Shown here in pieces: positions 1-9,570 of a stretch of DNA of 64,000 nt. The DNA lies in NCBI RefSeq assembly GCF_007747655.1, contig NZ_CP036274.1:5704001-5768000 (forward strand). Direction: 5' to 3'. The notes beneath the pieces are model-generated. The model was not told the origin of the DNA and did not search any database. It saw only the letters and a program-made list of their open reading frames with translations. This stretch comes from Anatilimnocola aggregata. Lineage in GTDB: Bacteria; Planctomycetota; Planctomycetia; Pirellulales; Pirellulaceae. The position numbers were made by a program, and so were the translations under genes. How positions within the stretch are numbered: the first letter of the stretch is position 1; the number at the start of each line of letters is the position of its first letter.

Positions 1-1799
1 TGCCCGATCGTGTGACCTATGTGCAAGATCGGCGGTTCCTGGTCGGCGATCGTCCGGTGGTAACACCGTTTGGTGACGCCGGACCAACGGCCGTCATTTG
101 CGAAGAAGTGAATGGCGAAGCCGTGACGCGTGTAGCTGCCGGCCTGCTTGGCGATTGGCGTGAACTTCCCAAGAATGCCGCGCTCAAGAAGTCGGTCGAG
201 AAACTCGATCCGAGCAAGACGGTCTTTATTTGGAGCGATCAGAATGCCGATCGGCAGGTCCAACCGGCCGAGGTCCGGTTACTTCCGAAGCTTCCGGTTT
301 ATCGCGCGCCCCATATCGGTGACGATCTTTCGCTTAATTTTCCCGACCAGCGCGGCGGTGCTCGAATTCGGCTCTCGAAGCTGGTCGCGGGGCCAAACGG
401 AGCGTCGATTCCCGACTATACCGATGCAGCCATAGAACCAATGCCCGGACTGACCGGCGAATCGATGGTTACACCCGCAGGCGAAACGTTTGTGATGAAT
501 CATAAACTGCTCGACTCCCAAGGTAAGCAACTTTGGACTTATCCCGATCGCTATATGGGAGTGCAAGCCTCGAATATGGTTCCCTGGGGTTTTCTCGGCC
601 GTCCCGCAGGAACGGTTGCTGGCAGCATTGGCCCCATCGGTCATTTCAAGATTGGCGACGAGACCATCTTCTGCGTCGGCGGCAACAGCGGCGATTATTA
701 CGCCTTCACGCTCGACGGACTGCTCGCCGGGGCGATCTTGGGCGGGCCGAAGGGTTACGGACGACGATACTTCTCAATGCCGGAATGCGAACCTGGCAAA
801 ACCGATTTGTCCGACCTTCGTAAAACGGTCGAAGATTTTCACGGACACGTCACCAAGGCTGAGGATGGCAAGGTTTATGCGATTGCCGGCAAGAATCATG
901 TCACCCTGATGCGCGTCGATGGCTTCGAACAATTGCAGCGGTTCTCTGGCGACATCACGGTTACTAGTGAGGATCTTCCTCGCACTCGCGACTGGACCGC
1001 TCGCAAATCGCAGATCGAGCGTTTTCTCGATGTCGAAGGGCCCAAGCGCTACACGGTCCTGTTTGCTGCGAAGAAGCCGACGATTAATGGCGACTTTCTA
1101 ACCGATTGGCCAGCTGGCGAACCGTTGACGATTCGACAGACTCTGTCGGCCACCGGTGGAGTTGCCGAACAATGGCAAGCGCGGCTCGCGTTCGACAAAG
1201 ACAATCTGTATATCGGCGGTACGGCCATTGATAGTTCCCCGCTGGTGAATTCAGCTGAAGATGCAGAGACGCTCTTTCAGTCTGGCGATGCCTTCGATCT
1301 GCATCTGGGGCTCGATCCGAAAGCACCAGCCGAACGAACCGAAGCCGCCGTTGGTGACGTGCGGTTGCTCGTGACATATCGGGGCGATCGACCCACGGTC
1401 ATGCTCTACCGCTATGTAAAGTCGCCCGGTTCACCACCGCAGCGGATATTTCAATCACCGGTCGGTGAGACGGCAGTCGCAGAAATTCGAGAGATCAAAG
1501 AAGCCGAAGTGGCCGTAGTGCGCAACGATCGCCGTTGGACACTCGAAGCGGCCATTCCGTGGAGATCCCTGGGCATGGTTGCACCCACCAGCGCGCAGGT
1601 GCTGCGCGGAGATGTCGGGGCGCTCGAATCCGATCCGAATGGACGCACAACCATTGCCCGCCACTACTGGGCGAATAAGCGGCAAGTGTTCGTCGGCGAC
1701 CAGCCCACCGAAGCCCGATTGCTGCCGAGCACTTGGGGAGAATTTGAATTTCCTGCTTCCAAAGAGCTCGATTCCCTGCTCGACTTGGACCTGAAGTAA
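1..1799 (+). CDS. Secreted protein with C-terminal CBM9-like domain (5' partial)
   Basis: The reading frame is open to the window edge (Pro-Asp-Arg precede the first possible start, a GTG at 12), so the N-terminus is missing. The first 340 visible residues look like beta-propeller or other all-beta material and include an EF-hand-like loop (SDQNADRQVQPAEV, about residues 74-87). The last 230 residues resemble family 9 carbohydrate-binding/DOMON-like modules of planctomycete exported proteins: an FDKDNLYIGG strand, a GDAFDLHLG strand and WTLEAAIPWRSLG near the end. It probably acts outside the cytoplasm, perhaps binding glycan; substrate and enzymatic role cannot be told. The next gene, 45 bases on and on the same strand, is a sialidase-like protein, so the two may be co-expressed. 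Confidence 0.75.
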   Translation, partial: PDRVTYVQDRRFLVGDRPVVTPFGDAGPTAVICEEVNGEAVTRVAAGLLGDWRELPKNAALKKSVEKLDPSKTVFIWSDQNADRQVQPAEVRLLPKLPVYRAPHIGDDLSLNFPDQRGGARIRLSKLVAGPNGASIPDYTDAAIEPMPGLTGESMVTPAGETFVMNHKLLDSQGKQLWTYPDRYMGVQASNMVPWGFLGRPAGTVAGSIGPIGHFKIGDETIFCVGGNSGDYYAFTLDGLLAGAILGGPKGYGRRYFSMPECEPGKTDLSDLRKTVEDFHGHVTKAEDGKVYAIAGKNHVTLMRVDGFEQLQRFSGDITVTSEDLPRTRDWTARKSQIERFLDVEGPKRYTVLFAAKKPTINGDFLTDWPAGEPLTIRQTLSATGGVAEQWQARLAFDKDNLYIGGTAIDSSPLVNSAEDAETLFQSGDAFDLHLGLDPKAPAERTEAAVGDVRLLVTYRGDRPTVMLYRYVKSPGSPPQRIFQSPVGETAVAEIREIKEAEVAVVRNDRRWTLEAAIPWRSLGMVAPTSAQVLRGDVGALESDPNGRTTIARHYWANKRQVFVGDQPTEARLLPSTWGEFEFPASKELDSLLDLDLK

Positions 1800-1844
1800 G
1801 ATAAAACACCCACCCCACACTTCCCTGCCTCGCTGGAGTTACTG

Positions 1845-2885
1845 ATGTCTCACCTGTTTCAGGCAGTCCGTTTCCCCACAGTGCTGGCATTAGCTTTAGC
1901 GGTAACGCATTTAAGTAGTGCGTCACTAAGCGGTGAAGATCAGCCCATCCTCATTGCCAAAGCTGTGTCAGGGCACGTTCATCCTTCGATTGGTCGAACT
2001 AAGGATGGCACGCTGATTGTGGTCTACAAGGGAGCCAACGTGCTGATGCGAAGTCGTTCGCTCGATGGCGGACAAACTTGGGAAGAGCCGGTTGCCATCG
2101 CCACGTCGGCCAAACGGCCCGACTCGATTCGCGAAGTCAAAATTTTCGAAGTTTATCCTGGTACGGTCGACGTTTTGCCAGACGATCGAGTGCTCGTCAC
2201 CTGGAACTACATCGCCGACGACAAAGCCAAAGACGGCTACTACGAGCGAGCTTTGCTCTATTCGATCAGTGCTGACCGAGGACTTACGTGGAGCGATCAG
2301 GCTCTGATTGGCCCCGTCGACGGTAAGCATTTGGGGGCAGTGCGGCACAACGTCCTGCCGTGGAGTGATGGCCGCTGGTTGCTGCCGCTGCGCGTTGGTC
2401 CGCCCCGCTTGTTCGATCCTAAAACGGGCGAGCTAACCACCTTTTCGATTATGGGTCCCGATGGCAACCAAAGGTCTTTTCAGCAAATCGTCCGCACCCC
2501 CAAGGGAACATTGCTGGCCATGTGCCCGGTGATGTACCGTTCGACGGACGAAGGAAAGACCTGGCAACTGGCCGAAGGTTTTCGTTCGGTTACCGACACC
2601 GACACAGCCGAAGGACGCTACTTGACGGTGCTCAACGACGGACGTTTGCTAGTCACGTTTGGCGTGGGGACGGCCAATCTGGGGCTGAGTTATAATTTCT
2701 CGGCTGACGATGGCGTCACTTGGAACAACGAACAGACGGTGGTCTTGCTCCCCGAACGAAAGATCGCGGCCCGCTATTATTCCGCGCGTACGATTCAACT
2801 CGACGATAAGTATGTCGGAACCGTGTTCGTAAGCGGCGGCGTCTCCTACCTGCGAGTCCCCATCGACAGCGTGGCCAAAAAGTAA
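1845..2885 (+). CDS. Exported sialidase-like (BNR/Asp-box) protein
   Basis: A 346-residue protein with an N-terminal signal peptide (hydrophobic core about residues 10-25, cleavage near SLSGE). Four Asp-box repeats are visible: SLDGGQTW, SADRGLTW, STDEGKTW and SADDGVTW. These mark the six-bladed sialidase/BNR propeller. An early SIGRTKDGTLIVVY and a late AARYYSARTIQ segment fit the catalytic Arg-bearing strands, but I did not confirm the full sialidase arginine triad, so exo-alpha-sialidase or a related glycoside-binding propeller are both possible. It would work in the periplasm or outside. It lies 45 bases after the CBM9-like gene and about 50 bases before the ceramidase-like gene, suggesting a three-gene unit. 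Confidence 0.85.
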   Translation: MSHLFQAVRFPTVLALALAVTHLSSASLSGEDQPILIAKAVSGHVHPSIGRTKDGTLIVVYKGANVLMRSRSLDGGQTWEEPVAIATSAKRPDSIREVKIFEVYPGTVDVLPDDRVLVTWNYIADDKAKDGYYERALLYSISADRGLTWSDQALIGPVDGKHLGAVRHNVLPWSDGRWLLPLRVGPPRLFDPKTGELTTFSIMGPDGNQRSFQQIVRTPKGTLLAMCPVMYRSTDEGKTWQLAEGFRSVTDTDTAEGRYLTVLNDGRLLVTFGVGTANLGLSYNFSADDGVTWNNEQTVVLLPERKIAARYYSARTIQLDDKYVGTVFVSGGVSYLRVPIDSVAKK

Positions 2886-2932
2886 CCTCCAATACTCGAC
2901 AACTCTGATTGCCGGAACAAGGAACTCACTCC

Positions 2933-4243
2933 ATGCCCTGTCTGCTGCGATCGGCTCCACTTTTTGCCTGCATTGCCTTCGCCAATCTTGCCACGCAAGT
3001 CTTCGCTGCGGAACCGTTTCAATTCCGCGTCGAGTCGAACTTGCGGGCAGCGGTTGCTAAGGTCGATATCACTCCTGCTCCCGATACACCCGTGGTCGGT
3101 CACATTCGACCGACGAGCGGTGTTCGCGATCCACTCCGCGCTGGAATTTTGCTGCTGACCAACGAGCAAACGCGCGCCGCAATTGTCACGCTCGATTTAA
3201 TTAGTTCGAACAGCGAAATGGTGGCAGTGCTGCGCGATGTCATCGCCGCGAACACCGAAACACCACGCGAGAACATCATGGTCGCCACCTCGCACAACCA
3301 TTCTGGCCCGGGCTGGTCGCGCGAGTCGCCTTGGGGCCGAGAGATGGTTGCCAAAATTGCAACTGCGTCAGCTGCTGCAGCCAAAGAATTGCGTCCGGTG
3401 ACCATTGGTTATGGTGAGGATCGCATCGACTTCAACATCAACCGCCGCAAAGTAATCAACGGCCGCGCGGTAGTGCGACTCGATCCCGATGGCCCGTGCG
3501 ATCACCGCGTAAAGGTGCTCCGCTTTGACGACGGCCAATCGCTAGAGCCCATGAGCCTGCTGATGCATGCAGTCTGCCATCCGTGCGTCTTTACCTGGGG
3601 CGACAAGCTCACGCCGCCCCATCCCAACGGTTTTCCGTTCATTAGCGCCGACTTTCCTGGCGAAGCGCAGACGTTTGTTGAGACCGTGTACGGCCCCAAG
3701 ACGCGGGCGATGTTCCTGCAAGGTTGCGCGGGCGATATTCGACCGAACCTGCCCGGCGTACCGTATCGCTGCGGCGACGAAGCTGACATCAAGTGGACAG
3801 GTCGGAGTTTAGGTTGCGCCGTTGTTCGCGCGGCAGATCGAAGTGTGGTGCGCGAAGAGCTTGCCAAGCGGAAAACGATTTACCCGCTTAAGTGTGCCAC
3901 GAGTGTGATTGAACTGCCTGGCAAGAAAGAAAAACTCGCCTGCGAAATGCAGGCGCTACGCATCGGGGACTATCTGCTACTGACGATTCCCGGCGAACCG
4001 ATGGTTGAATATGGGTTTCAAATCGAGAAGGCTATTGCCGATCGGGCGATTCCCATTGTCGTGGGTTATGCAAATGGCAACCTCGGTTACATTTGCACGG
4101 CCGAATCCCACAAGTACGGCGGTTACGAACCTAACGCCTCCCCGCTGCTGCCCGAAGCAGAACCGCTGATCCTTGCTGAACTCAACCGCCTGGCAGATAA
4201 AGTCCTGGCCGACGTATTCGAGTCGTTCAAGCCCACCAAGTAG
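2933..4243 (+). CDS. Exported neutral/alkaline ceramidase-like protein
   Basis: The ATG at 2933 is chosen over an upstream TTG because it follows AAGGA at good spacing and begins a clean signal peptide (CLLRSAPLFACIAFANLA, cleavage after VFA). The mature part opens with AAVAKVDITPAPDTPVVGH and carries ATSHNHSGPGW, VCHP and LQGCAGDIRPN, the metal-binding and active-site signatures of the ceramidase_alk N-terminal domain. At about 436 residues it lacks the C-terminal domain of true neutral ceramidases, as is usual for the many short planctomycete members, so the substrate is unlikely to be ceramide itself. Third gene of a same-strand run of exported proteins. Confidence 0.88.
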   Translation: MPCLLRSAPLFACIAFANLATQVFAAEPFQFRVESNLRAAVAKVDITPAPDTPVVGHIRPTSGVRDPLRAGILLLTNEQTRAAIVTLDLISSNSEMVAVLRDVIAANTETPRENIMVATSHNHSGPGWSRESPWGREMVAKIATASAAAAKELRPVTIGYGEDRIDFNINRRKVINGRAVVRLDPDGPCDHRVKVLRFDDGQSLEPMSLLMHAVCHPCVFTWGDKLTPPHPNGFPFISADFPGEAQTFVETVYGPKTRAMFLQGCAGDIRPNLPGVPYRCGDEADIKWTGRSLGCAVVRAADRSVVREELAKRKTIYPLKCATSVIELPGKKEKLACEMQALRIGDYLLLTIPGEPMVEYGFQIEKAIADRAIPIVVGYANGNLGYICTAESHKYGGYEPNASPLLPEAEPLILAELNRLADKVLADVFESFKPTK

Positions 4244-4465
4244 CTGGCTCGCATTCCTTGATCGTTCGCCCCCGGCATCGACTCGTGCCCGGCAGTTTTC
4301 GTACTCGTACACCGTGTGACGCCGCGTCCGCCACCGCGATGATATTACGCGTGCACTTTGGCCCGGACCCCGACATACTTAACGTCGTTGGCACGATAGT
4401 CGCTACTTGCTCTGTCTCGGAACTCGCAACAACTACCACAGGTTATGTGTGAAGGAGGAGAAGAG

Positions 4466-4600
4466 ATGTCAGAGTCTTTTGATGCAACCGAACGAATCCG
4501 CCAAGCGGCTTATCAGCGCTGGCTTGACGGCGGGCGACGCGACGGGACCGCTGCGGAGGATTGGTTATCGCGGAAAATCAACTCGCTGAAGAAGCCGTAA
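4466..4600 (+). CDS. DUF2934-type small protein
   Basis: A 44-residue reading frame begins at an ATG preceded by a strong Shine-Dalgarno (GAAGGAGGAG, 4451-4460), which is unusual in this window and supports translation. The sequence (ERIRQAAYQRWLDGGRRDGTAAEDWLSRK) has the pattern of DUF2934: IR..AY..W...GR.dG...edWl.A. These short cytoplasmic helical proteins are widespread and have no established function. The stop lies just before the next small gene (ATG 4609), suggesting a bicistronic message. Confidence 0.8.
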   Translation: MSESFDATERIRQAAYQRWLDGGRRDGTAAEDWLSRKINSLKKP

Positions 4601-4608
4601 AAGCGACT

Positions 4609-4860
4609 ATGGTCGACGACGTGCAGGAGGCTTCCGAAGAGTCATTTCCGGCGAGCAATCCTCCGGCTTGGGGTGGCGCGACAAGTTCCCCCAGCCAACA
4701 TACTAGCCCAGCAGACCCCCAAGCTGTTGCCGTTGACCCCGGCGCTACCAGTCTGTCGAGCTCGCCAAAGAAGCCGAAAGCAGTGGCCAACAAGCGAGCG
4801 GCGAAGTCCCCTGGAACTCCCAAAACCGTTGCGCCACCGGTCAACGACAAAAAGCCTTAG
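4609..4860 (+). CDS. Small protein with ESFPASNPPAW motif
   Basis: An 83-residue protein in a different frame from its small neighbour. A TTG at 4561 would extend it into the DUF2934 gene; the ATG at 4609 is preferred because it follows that gene's stop. Near its N-terminus is DVQEASEESFPASNPPAWGG, a motif (E.S.E.SFPASDPP.W) that recurs in short proteins of proteobacteria and planctomycetes. The remainder is Ser/Pro/Lys/Ala-rich and probably disordered. No signal peptide. Function unknown; pairing with the DUF2934 gene suggests a shared, perhaps stress-related, message, which is inference. Confidence 0.6.
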   Translation: MVDDVQEASEESFPASNPPAWGGATSSPSQHTSPADPQAVAVDPGATSLSSSPKKPKAVANKRAAKSPGTPKTVAPPVNDKKP

Positions 4861-4893
4861 TTGGTCGGACTAGGCCATTCAGGGCGAATGAGA

Positions 4894-7887
4894 TTACTTC
4901 GCTTCGATGGGCACATCGCAAAAGGTGAGGGCGGCAATTCCATTCTGCCCAAAGAGCAGATTGTTGGGACTCCAATTCGCGCTGTCGAGATAGGTTAACC
5001 TCGTCGCTAGTGATGGACTCTTCAGCTTGAGCGTAAGCCGATTGCCGCTCGTTTTACCGAACTCAACTTTCTTCGGCTCGCCAGTTAGATGGAACTGGCT
5101 GGTCAAGGAATCTGCCCAGGTGATTGGTTGGTCGAATTCGAGTGCAAGTTCATCGCGCTGGTCGCTCGTAAACCAAACCCGCGTTACGTTTGCAGGAGTA
5201 ATCGGACTTGAAACTGGGTGCTGGTAAACCTGGTGTTCAATCAGCGGGCTAATGAGCCGGGCAAACTCCGCGTAGCCTGCGGGCGGAAAATGACAGCCGC
5301 CAGGCGGCTGAATGCCAAGAGTGGACATGACATGTAGATTAGAAAATAGCGACGGCAACGTTCGTTGAATTTCGCGCAGCTTGTTGTCTGAACCGTTGAT
5401 TCCCATCGAGCAGGCCTTGGGCCAGATCTGAAACAGGTAGTACTGCTCGAGATTGGGGTAATCCGTTTTCCAAGCAGCCGCCAGATCGACAAAGTACGGA
5501 CGATAAGTCTCCCAGCCAAAACCGCCCGTTGGTCCATCGGCTCCTTGATCGTTTTCTCCCTGATGCCACAAGACCGCGCGGATTCCGTGCGTAAGCTTGG
5601 CTTGCTGCACGCGCCACAGCAGTCGGCCATAGATGGTCGTCACATCGGTCGGATCGACGGCATTGCGTTGATGCTGATCGATACGAGTTCCACCCACAGC
5701 ACCATTGATGACGCAAATGGGAATTTGCTCTTTCTCGACGAGCCGTCTGGCGAGTTCCATTCCCCAAAAGCCAATCTGCCCTTGGCCACCCTGGCGATTG
5801 CGGACGACTGCATTACTCCAGACGTTCGCCCTCGCATTGCGAGGATCGCTGGCTGGACTGCCGAAACTGCGAATCCAGTCGCTGTTGAACGCGGGATCTT
5901 CTTTGCCGATATCGGTGGCATCGGCATTCGACTGCCCATTAATCAAAAAGGCATCGCCACAAACCAGGTTGGCGGCCGTGTGCAGCACTGTTTCGCGATC
6001 GCCGATCTTTGCTCCAAACTCGGTGCGATATTTAATTAGCCCTGCGGATAATCTCACTGACAGCGAATATGTTTTATCTGCGGTTACCTTGGTCGTTTCC
6101 GTAGCAATCAGCTTGTCGTCGGCAAAGACCCGCAGAAACACCGAATCTGCTTCGTTCGCTAAGACGCCGGAATAGACCAGGTTTCCGAAACGCTTGCCGT
6201 CGGGATTCCGGTAGTCGCGCGAATAGAACTGGTTGTCCACTGGCTGTTCGCTGGCGGTCTGCGGTTTGACTGCCCACGCATCTTGGCTGCCTGCTGGTTC
6301 CTTGATGGTGACGGTTGTCGACTGCTGGGACTTCGCGCCACCATTATCAATTGCGACAGAGATCCTTAGCGGTCCACTCCCCAGGGCCCGTTTCAACTTC
6401 AGCTTGCCCGGAACAACTTCCTTGATCACCGCCACATCGTCGACCGACCAGGCAAAGGTCAGTTGTCCTGCCCCCTGCGTCTGCATGGCAGCCAGATTCT
6501 CGATCTGCGGAACAATCTCCAGCGGCCGCCTGCCGTCCCAATTCGCGGGAGCGGTCAATTTGAAGATTGGCTCGGGAATGGCTTCGCTGACCGAAATCTC
6601 AACGTTCTGCGTCTTCACTTCCGTGGGATAAATCGCTCGCAGTTGCAGAATCTGCTGCTGGTCGCCAACGACTCGCCCTGCCAGGAACGGAACCGAGAGC
6701 CGGTCTGTAGCGACGATCGTTTCCTCTTCACCCGACTTAAGAATCCAGAACACCTTCTGCGCGCCGCCCACTTTCGCGGTCAAGGTCTGGCCGCGACCTT
6801 CAGCAATTTTGAGCTTGCTTTCGGAAACAGAAAACTCGGCACCGGGCTGAACCAGCAGGCCGACCAACGATTGCTGGGGCTTCTGATTCTCGTACTGCAG
6901 GCGTACCCAATCGGCCGATCGTGCGACTTGCGAAACTCGAACTTCATCCAGGTCGCCCACAAAGTCGTAGTTGTGGTACCAACCACCCAGCCACAGCCGA
7001 CCGGGGCTCTTGATGTTTAGCAATGGTTTGGCAGAGCCATCGAGCTGGCCGTTGATGTAGATCCGGCCGTCCTCGCGGTCATAGGTATGGACGACATGAA
7101 TCCATTCGTTCAGCGGCAGGCGACTATCGCTGCGCACATCCGAGAAGTCGCTGTCGATCCGGATGTGCGGCGGACTGCGAAACAACATGCGGACCTTGCT
7201 ACCGCGGCCACCACCCTCGTTACCCCAGCCGATGATCGTGGAATTAGGCCGCTCAACTCGAAACCATGCTTCAGTGCTGTGAGAACTGGCACCAGCCGGG
7301 TAGTTCGGAATCTTGTCGCCGCCAAATACACCTTTACCGCCGGGAAAATGGCGAGCGTTGCCGATCACTCCTGGCGTTGACGTCGTCCCGGTATCGGTAC
7401 TAGCCAAGGTACCGACGTCGTCGTGGACCGGGTGATTCATATGCCACACGCCGACGTAGCCATTCGTTGCGTTAAACACAGCGGGCCCACTCGACGCACT
7501 CACCGCATTCGAATTACCCCAATGCAACTTCAGTTCTTGGCGCGAGTTTCCGGTGATCTTGGGAACTCGCACCCACACCGCGGCAGTTCCCTGCGTGGCA
7601 TCCCATTGTTCAATCTGGTAGGCCAATGCTTCTCCACTGGACGACGAAAATCGCAAATCGTCGCCGGCTGACTTCGCTTGACTGAAATCGAAGAAGTCCT
7701 TGTGCAGACGAACGAGCAGTGGAAAGTCTTCGACGGTCGCCTTCGCAGGCAGGTTCGCTCCCTCCGGCGTCGTCAGGATCCACATCGATCCCGAATGCTT
7801 CCAGTCGCGGTGCTTATTAAGTGCTGTTTCCGCAGAGCAAGGCCGAAGTACAACAACAGCTAGAAGCAGAATTACGACCAATTTCAT
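4894..7887 (-). CDS. Exported DUF2341-LamG-SASA esterase (sialate O-acetylesterase-like)
   Basis: About 997 residues. The ATG at 7887 is preferred to the one at 7908: it has AAGG at suitable spacing and starts a signal peptide (MKLVVILLLAVVVLRPCSAE). Domains in order: DUF2341 (about 20-125), a concanavalin/LamG-like domain (about 140-350, with EAWFRVERPNST, IHVVHTYDREDGRIYING and LGGWYHNYDFVGDLDEVRVS), two Ig-like stretches (to about 620), then an SGNH/SASA hydrolase with LINGQSNAD (nucleophile Ser), INGAVGGTRID and LWHQGENDQG, and a C-terminal beta domain. It most likely removes acyl groups from sialic acid or other glycans outside the cytoplasm. The opposite-strand sialidase-like gene at 1845 fits glycan breakdown. 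Confidence 0.85.
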   Translation of the reverse strand: MKLVVILLLAVVVLRPCSAETALNKHRDWKHSGSMWILTTPEGANLPAKATVEDFPLLVRLHKDFFDFSQAKSAGDDLRFSSSSGEALAYQIEQWDATQGTAAVWVRVPKITGNSRQELKLHWGNSNAVSASSGPAVFNATNGYVGVWHMNHPVHDDVGTLASTDTGTTSTPGVIGNARHFPGGKGVFGGDKIPNYPAGASSHSTEAWFRVERPNSTIIGWGNEGGGRGSKVRMLFRSPPHIRIDSDFSDVRSDSRLPLNEWIHVVHTYDREDGRIYINGQLDGSAKPLLNIKSPGRLWLGGWYHNYDFVGDLDEVRVSQVARSADWVRLQYENQKPQQSLVGLLVQPGAEFSVSESKLKIAEGRGQTLTAKVGGAQKVFWILKSGEEETIVATDRLSVPFLAGRVVGDQQQILQLRAIYPTEVKTQNVEISVSEAIPEPIFKLTAPANWDGRRPLEIVPQIENLAAMQTQGAGQLTFAWSVDDVAVIKEVVPGKLKLKRALGSGPLRISVAIDNGGAKSQQSTTVTIKEPAGSQDAWAVKPQTASEQPVDNQFYSRDYRNPDGKRFGNLVYSGVLANEADSVFLRVFADDKLIATETTKVTADKTYSLSVRLSAGLIKYRTEFGAKIGDRETVLHTAANLVCGDAFLINGQSNADATDIGKEDPAFNSDWIRSFGSPASDPRNARANVWSNAVVRNRQGGQGQIGFWGMELARRLVEKEQIPICVINGAVGGTRIDQHQRNAVDPTDVTTIYGRLLWRVQQAKLTHGIRAVLWHQGENDQGADGPTGGFGWETYRPYFVDLAAAWKTDYPNLEQYYLFQIWPKACSMGINGSDNKLREIQRTLPSLFSNLHVMSTLGIQPPGGCHFPPAGYAEFARLISPLIEHQVYQHPVSSPITPANVTRVWFTSDQRDELALEFDQPITWADSLTSQFHLTGEPKKVEFGKTSGNRLTLKLKSPSLATRLTYLDSANWSPNNLLFGQNGIAALTFCDVPIEAK

Positions 7888-7965
7888 ACCATGCCTTAGT
7901 TGACTCATGAAGTCACAGATCGTTTCGCCGAAAGTAAGTGGAGAGGGGCAGGAACCGGGCAGCAG

Positions 7966-8517
7966 CTACTTCACGGGCTCAAGGCCAAAGTCGCGAATCG
8001 TAAGTAATGTTTGCAGCGAGTAGCCACGTGCGGCGAGCGTTTCGCGGCCACCTTCCAGGCGATCGATAATCGCAAGGACGCCGCGAATTTTCAGGCCAAA
8101 CGCTTCAGCTTTTTCAATCGCGGCCAACGAACTTCCACCGGTCGTCACCACGTCTTCGACAATCACCACTTCTTCACCAGCGGTCACGGGCCCCTCCACA
8201 TCGCGCCCCGTGCCATGCTGCTTGGCTTCTTTGCGGACGATAAAGCCCTTGATCCGTTTACCTTGGCGCCCCGCCACAGTGATGATGGCGCCCGTGATAG
8301 GATCGGCGCCAATGGCCATACCTCCGACGGCAGCTGGGAGCGGATCCCCTAGTAGTTCGAGCATGCCGTCTGCAATCAGATTCGCACCCCAAGAGTCGAG
8401 CGTGATTTTGCGGCAATCGAGGTAGTAATGCGATTTCTTGCCTGAGGCGAGCGTGAAGTCGCCCACTTGCAAAGCCGATTGACGAACGAGGTCCATGAGG
8501 GCGGGCTTATCGAACAT
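7966..8517 (-). CDS. pyrE: Orotate phosphoribosyltransferase
   Basis: A 183-residue cytoplasmic enzyme of pyrimidine synthesis that joins orotate to PRPP to give OMP. The PRPP-binding motif VVIVEDVVTTGGS is at about 116-128; the N-terminal GDFTLASGKKSHYYLDCRKITL is the conserved PyrE orotate/hood segment, and the GFIVRKEAKQHGTG loop is the flexible catalytic loop with its Lys residues. Length is normal for the short bacterial class. It stands alone: no pyrF or other pyr gene is adjacent, although pyrH lies 16 kb away. The start ATG lies 132 bases from the divergent SDR gene. Confidence 0.96.
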   Translation of the reverse strand: MFDKPALMDLVRQSALQVGDFTLASGKKSHYYLDCRKITLDSWGANLIADGMLELLGDPLPAAVGGMAIGADPITGAIITVAGRQGKRIKGFIVRKEAKQHGTGRDVEGPVTAGEEVVIVEDVVTTGGSSLAAIEKAEAFGLKIRGVLAIIDRLEGGRETLAARGYSLQTLLTIRDFGLEPVK

Positions 8518-8649
8518 GATGTTTCCAGCGATGACAAAAGTGAGGAGCGGTTACCAGCGAACAAGTTGCCGGATTATAAACAATGCTCACCACGTTGCGG
8601 CGAAGATCGCAGCCTGAATTGATTACCTCGCTTACGTCGGCCTGACCAC

Positions 8650-9390
8650 ATGAAGAACCCAGAAAATCTCGACTCGCTCCGGACGGTTCTCATTACTGGT
8701 GGAACCAGTGGAATCGGGCAGGCAATTGCCCGCGCGTTCGCAGCGGAAGGCTGTCGCGTCATCGCGACCGGAGTTTCACCCGCTGAAGTTGCCGAGTGCC
8801 AGCGCGAATTTGCCAATCAGACGCAACTGGCCGTGAAACAGTTGGATGTGACCGATGTCGTAGCCATCGAGCGACTCGTCGGTTCGCTGCCCCGTATTGA
8901 TGTGCTGGTCAATGCCGCCGGAGTGATCTTGCGCGGGCAGGAACATGAGCCCGAAATGTTCGCCCGCGTGATCGACATCAACCTGAACGGTGCCATGCGA
9001 ATGGCAGCGGCATGTAAGTCAAGACTGGCGGAAAGTAAGGGCTGCGTGCTGAATCTTGCCAGCATGCTCAGTTTTTTCGGCAGTGGTCCAGCACCAGCTT
9101 ATAGTGCCAGCAAAGGTGGAATTGCCCAACTGACAAAATCACTGGCAATCTCGTGGGCGACGGAGGGAATTCGGGTCAACGCCCTTGCTCCAGGGTGGAT
9201 CGAGACAAAATTGACCGAGCCGCTGCGAAATGACTCAAATCGTTCAGAGAAAATACTTGCCAGAACCCCTCTTGGGCGGTGGGGCAAGCCAGAAGAAGTA
9301 GCTCCAGCGGCCGTATTTCTTTGTTCGCCGGGAGCGTCATTCATCACGGGGGTTGTGCTACCTGTAGACGGGGGCTACCTCATTGCGTAA
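8650..9390 (+). CDS. SDR-family NAD(P)-dependent oxidoreductase
   Basis: A 246-residue classical short-chain dehydrogenase/reductase. The cofactor motif TGGTSGIG lies at about 16-23, NAAG near 89, the catalytic Ser in NLASMLS near 138 and the Tyr/Lys pair in YSASKGG near 151-157. The C-terminal [13 protein letters not shown] is typical of this class. After GIG the segment [12 protein letters not shown] carries no Asp at the end of beta-2, so NADPH may be preferred (weak inference). The substrate cannot be told. Pirellulales members with this layout are often sugar or polyol dehydrogenases or FabG-like. It is divergent from pyrE and monocistronic. Confidence 0.92.
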   Translation: MKNPENLDSLRTVLITGGTSGIGQAIARAFAAEGCRVIATGVSPAEVAECQREFANQTQLAVKQLDVTDVVAIERLVGSLPRIDVLVNAAGVILRGQEHEPEMFARVIDINLNGAMRMAAACKSRLAESKGCVLNLASMLSFFGSGPAPAYSASKGGIAQLTKSLAISWATEGIRVNALAPGWIETKLTEPLRNDSNRSEKILARTPLGRWGKPEEVAPAAVFLCSPGASFITGVVLPVDGGYLIA

Positions 9391-9570
9391 CGAATTCGAT
9401 CGATTACTGTTAAGTGAACGGCCAAAGTCGCTGCCGGGGCGAGAAAGTTTTGAGATCGACCGGTTTTGAGCGACACCTCTCCGATCGACGATGGTTAGAT
9501 GTTTGTTAGAGTGTTGCCAACGGCGTCCTGGCCAGGGTGATCGCAGTTGACAACGTTTCTGCAGTAACCA

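Noticed and set aside
4258-4452. A 64-residue plus-strand frame in the gap after the ceramidase-like gene
   Set aside because: Basic, without a domain or ribosome site; nothing else supports it.
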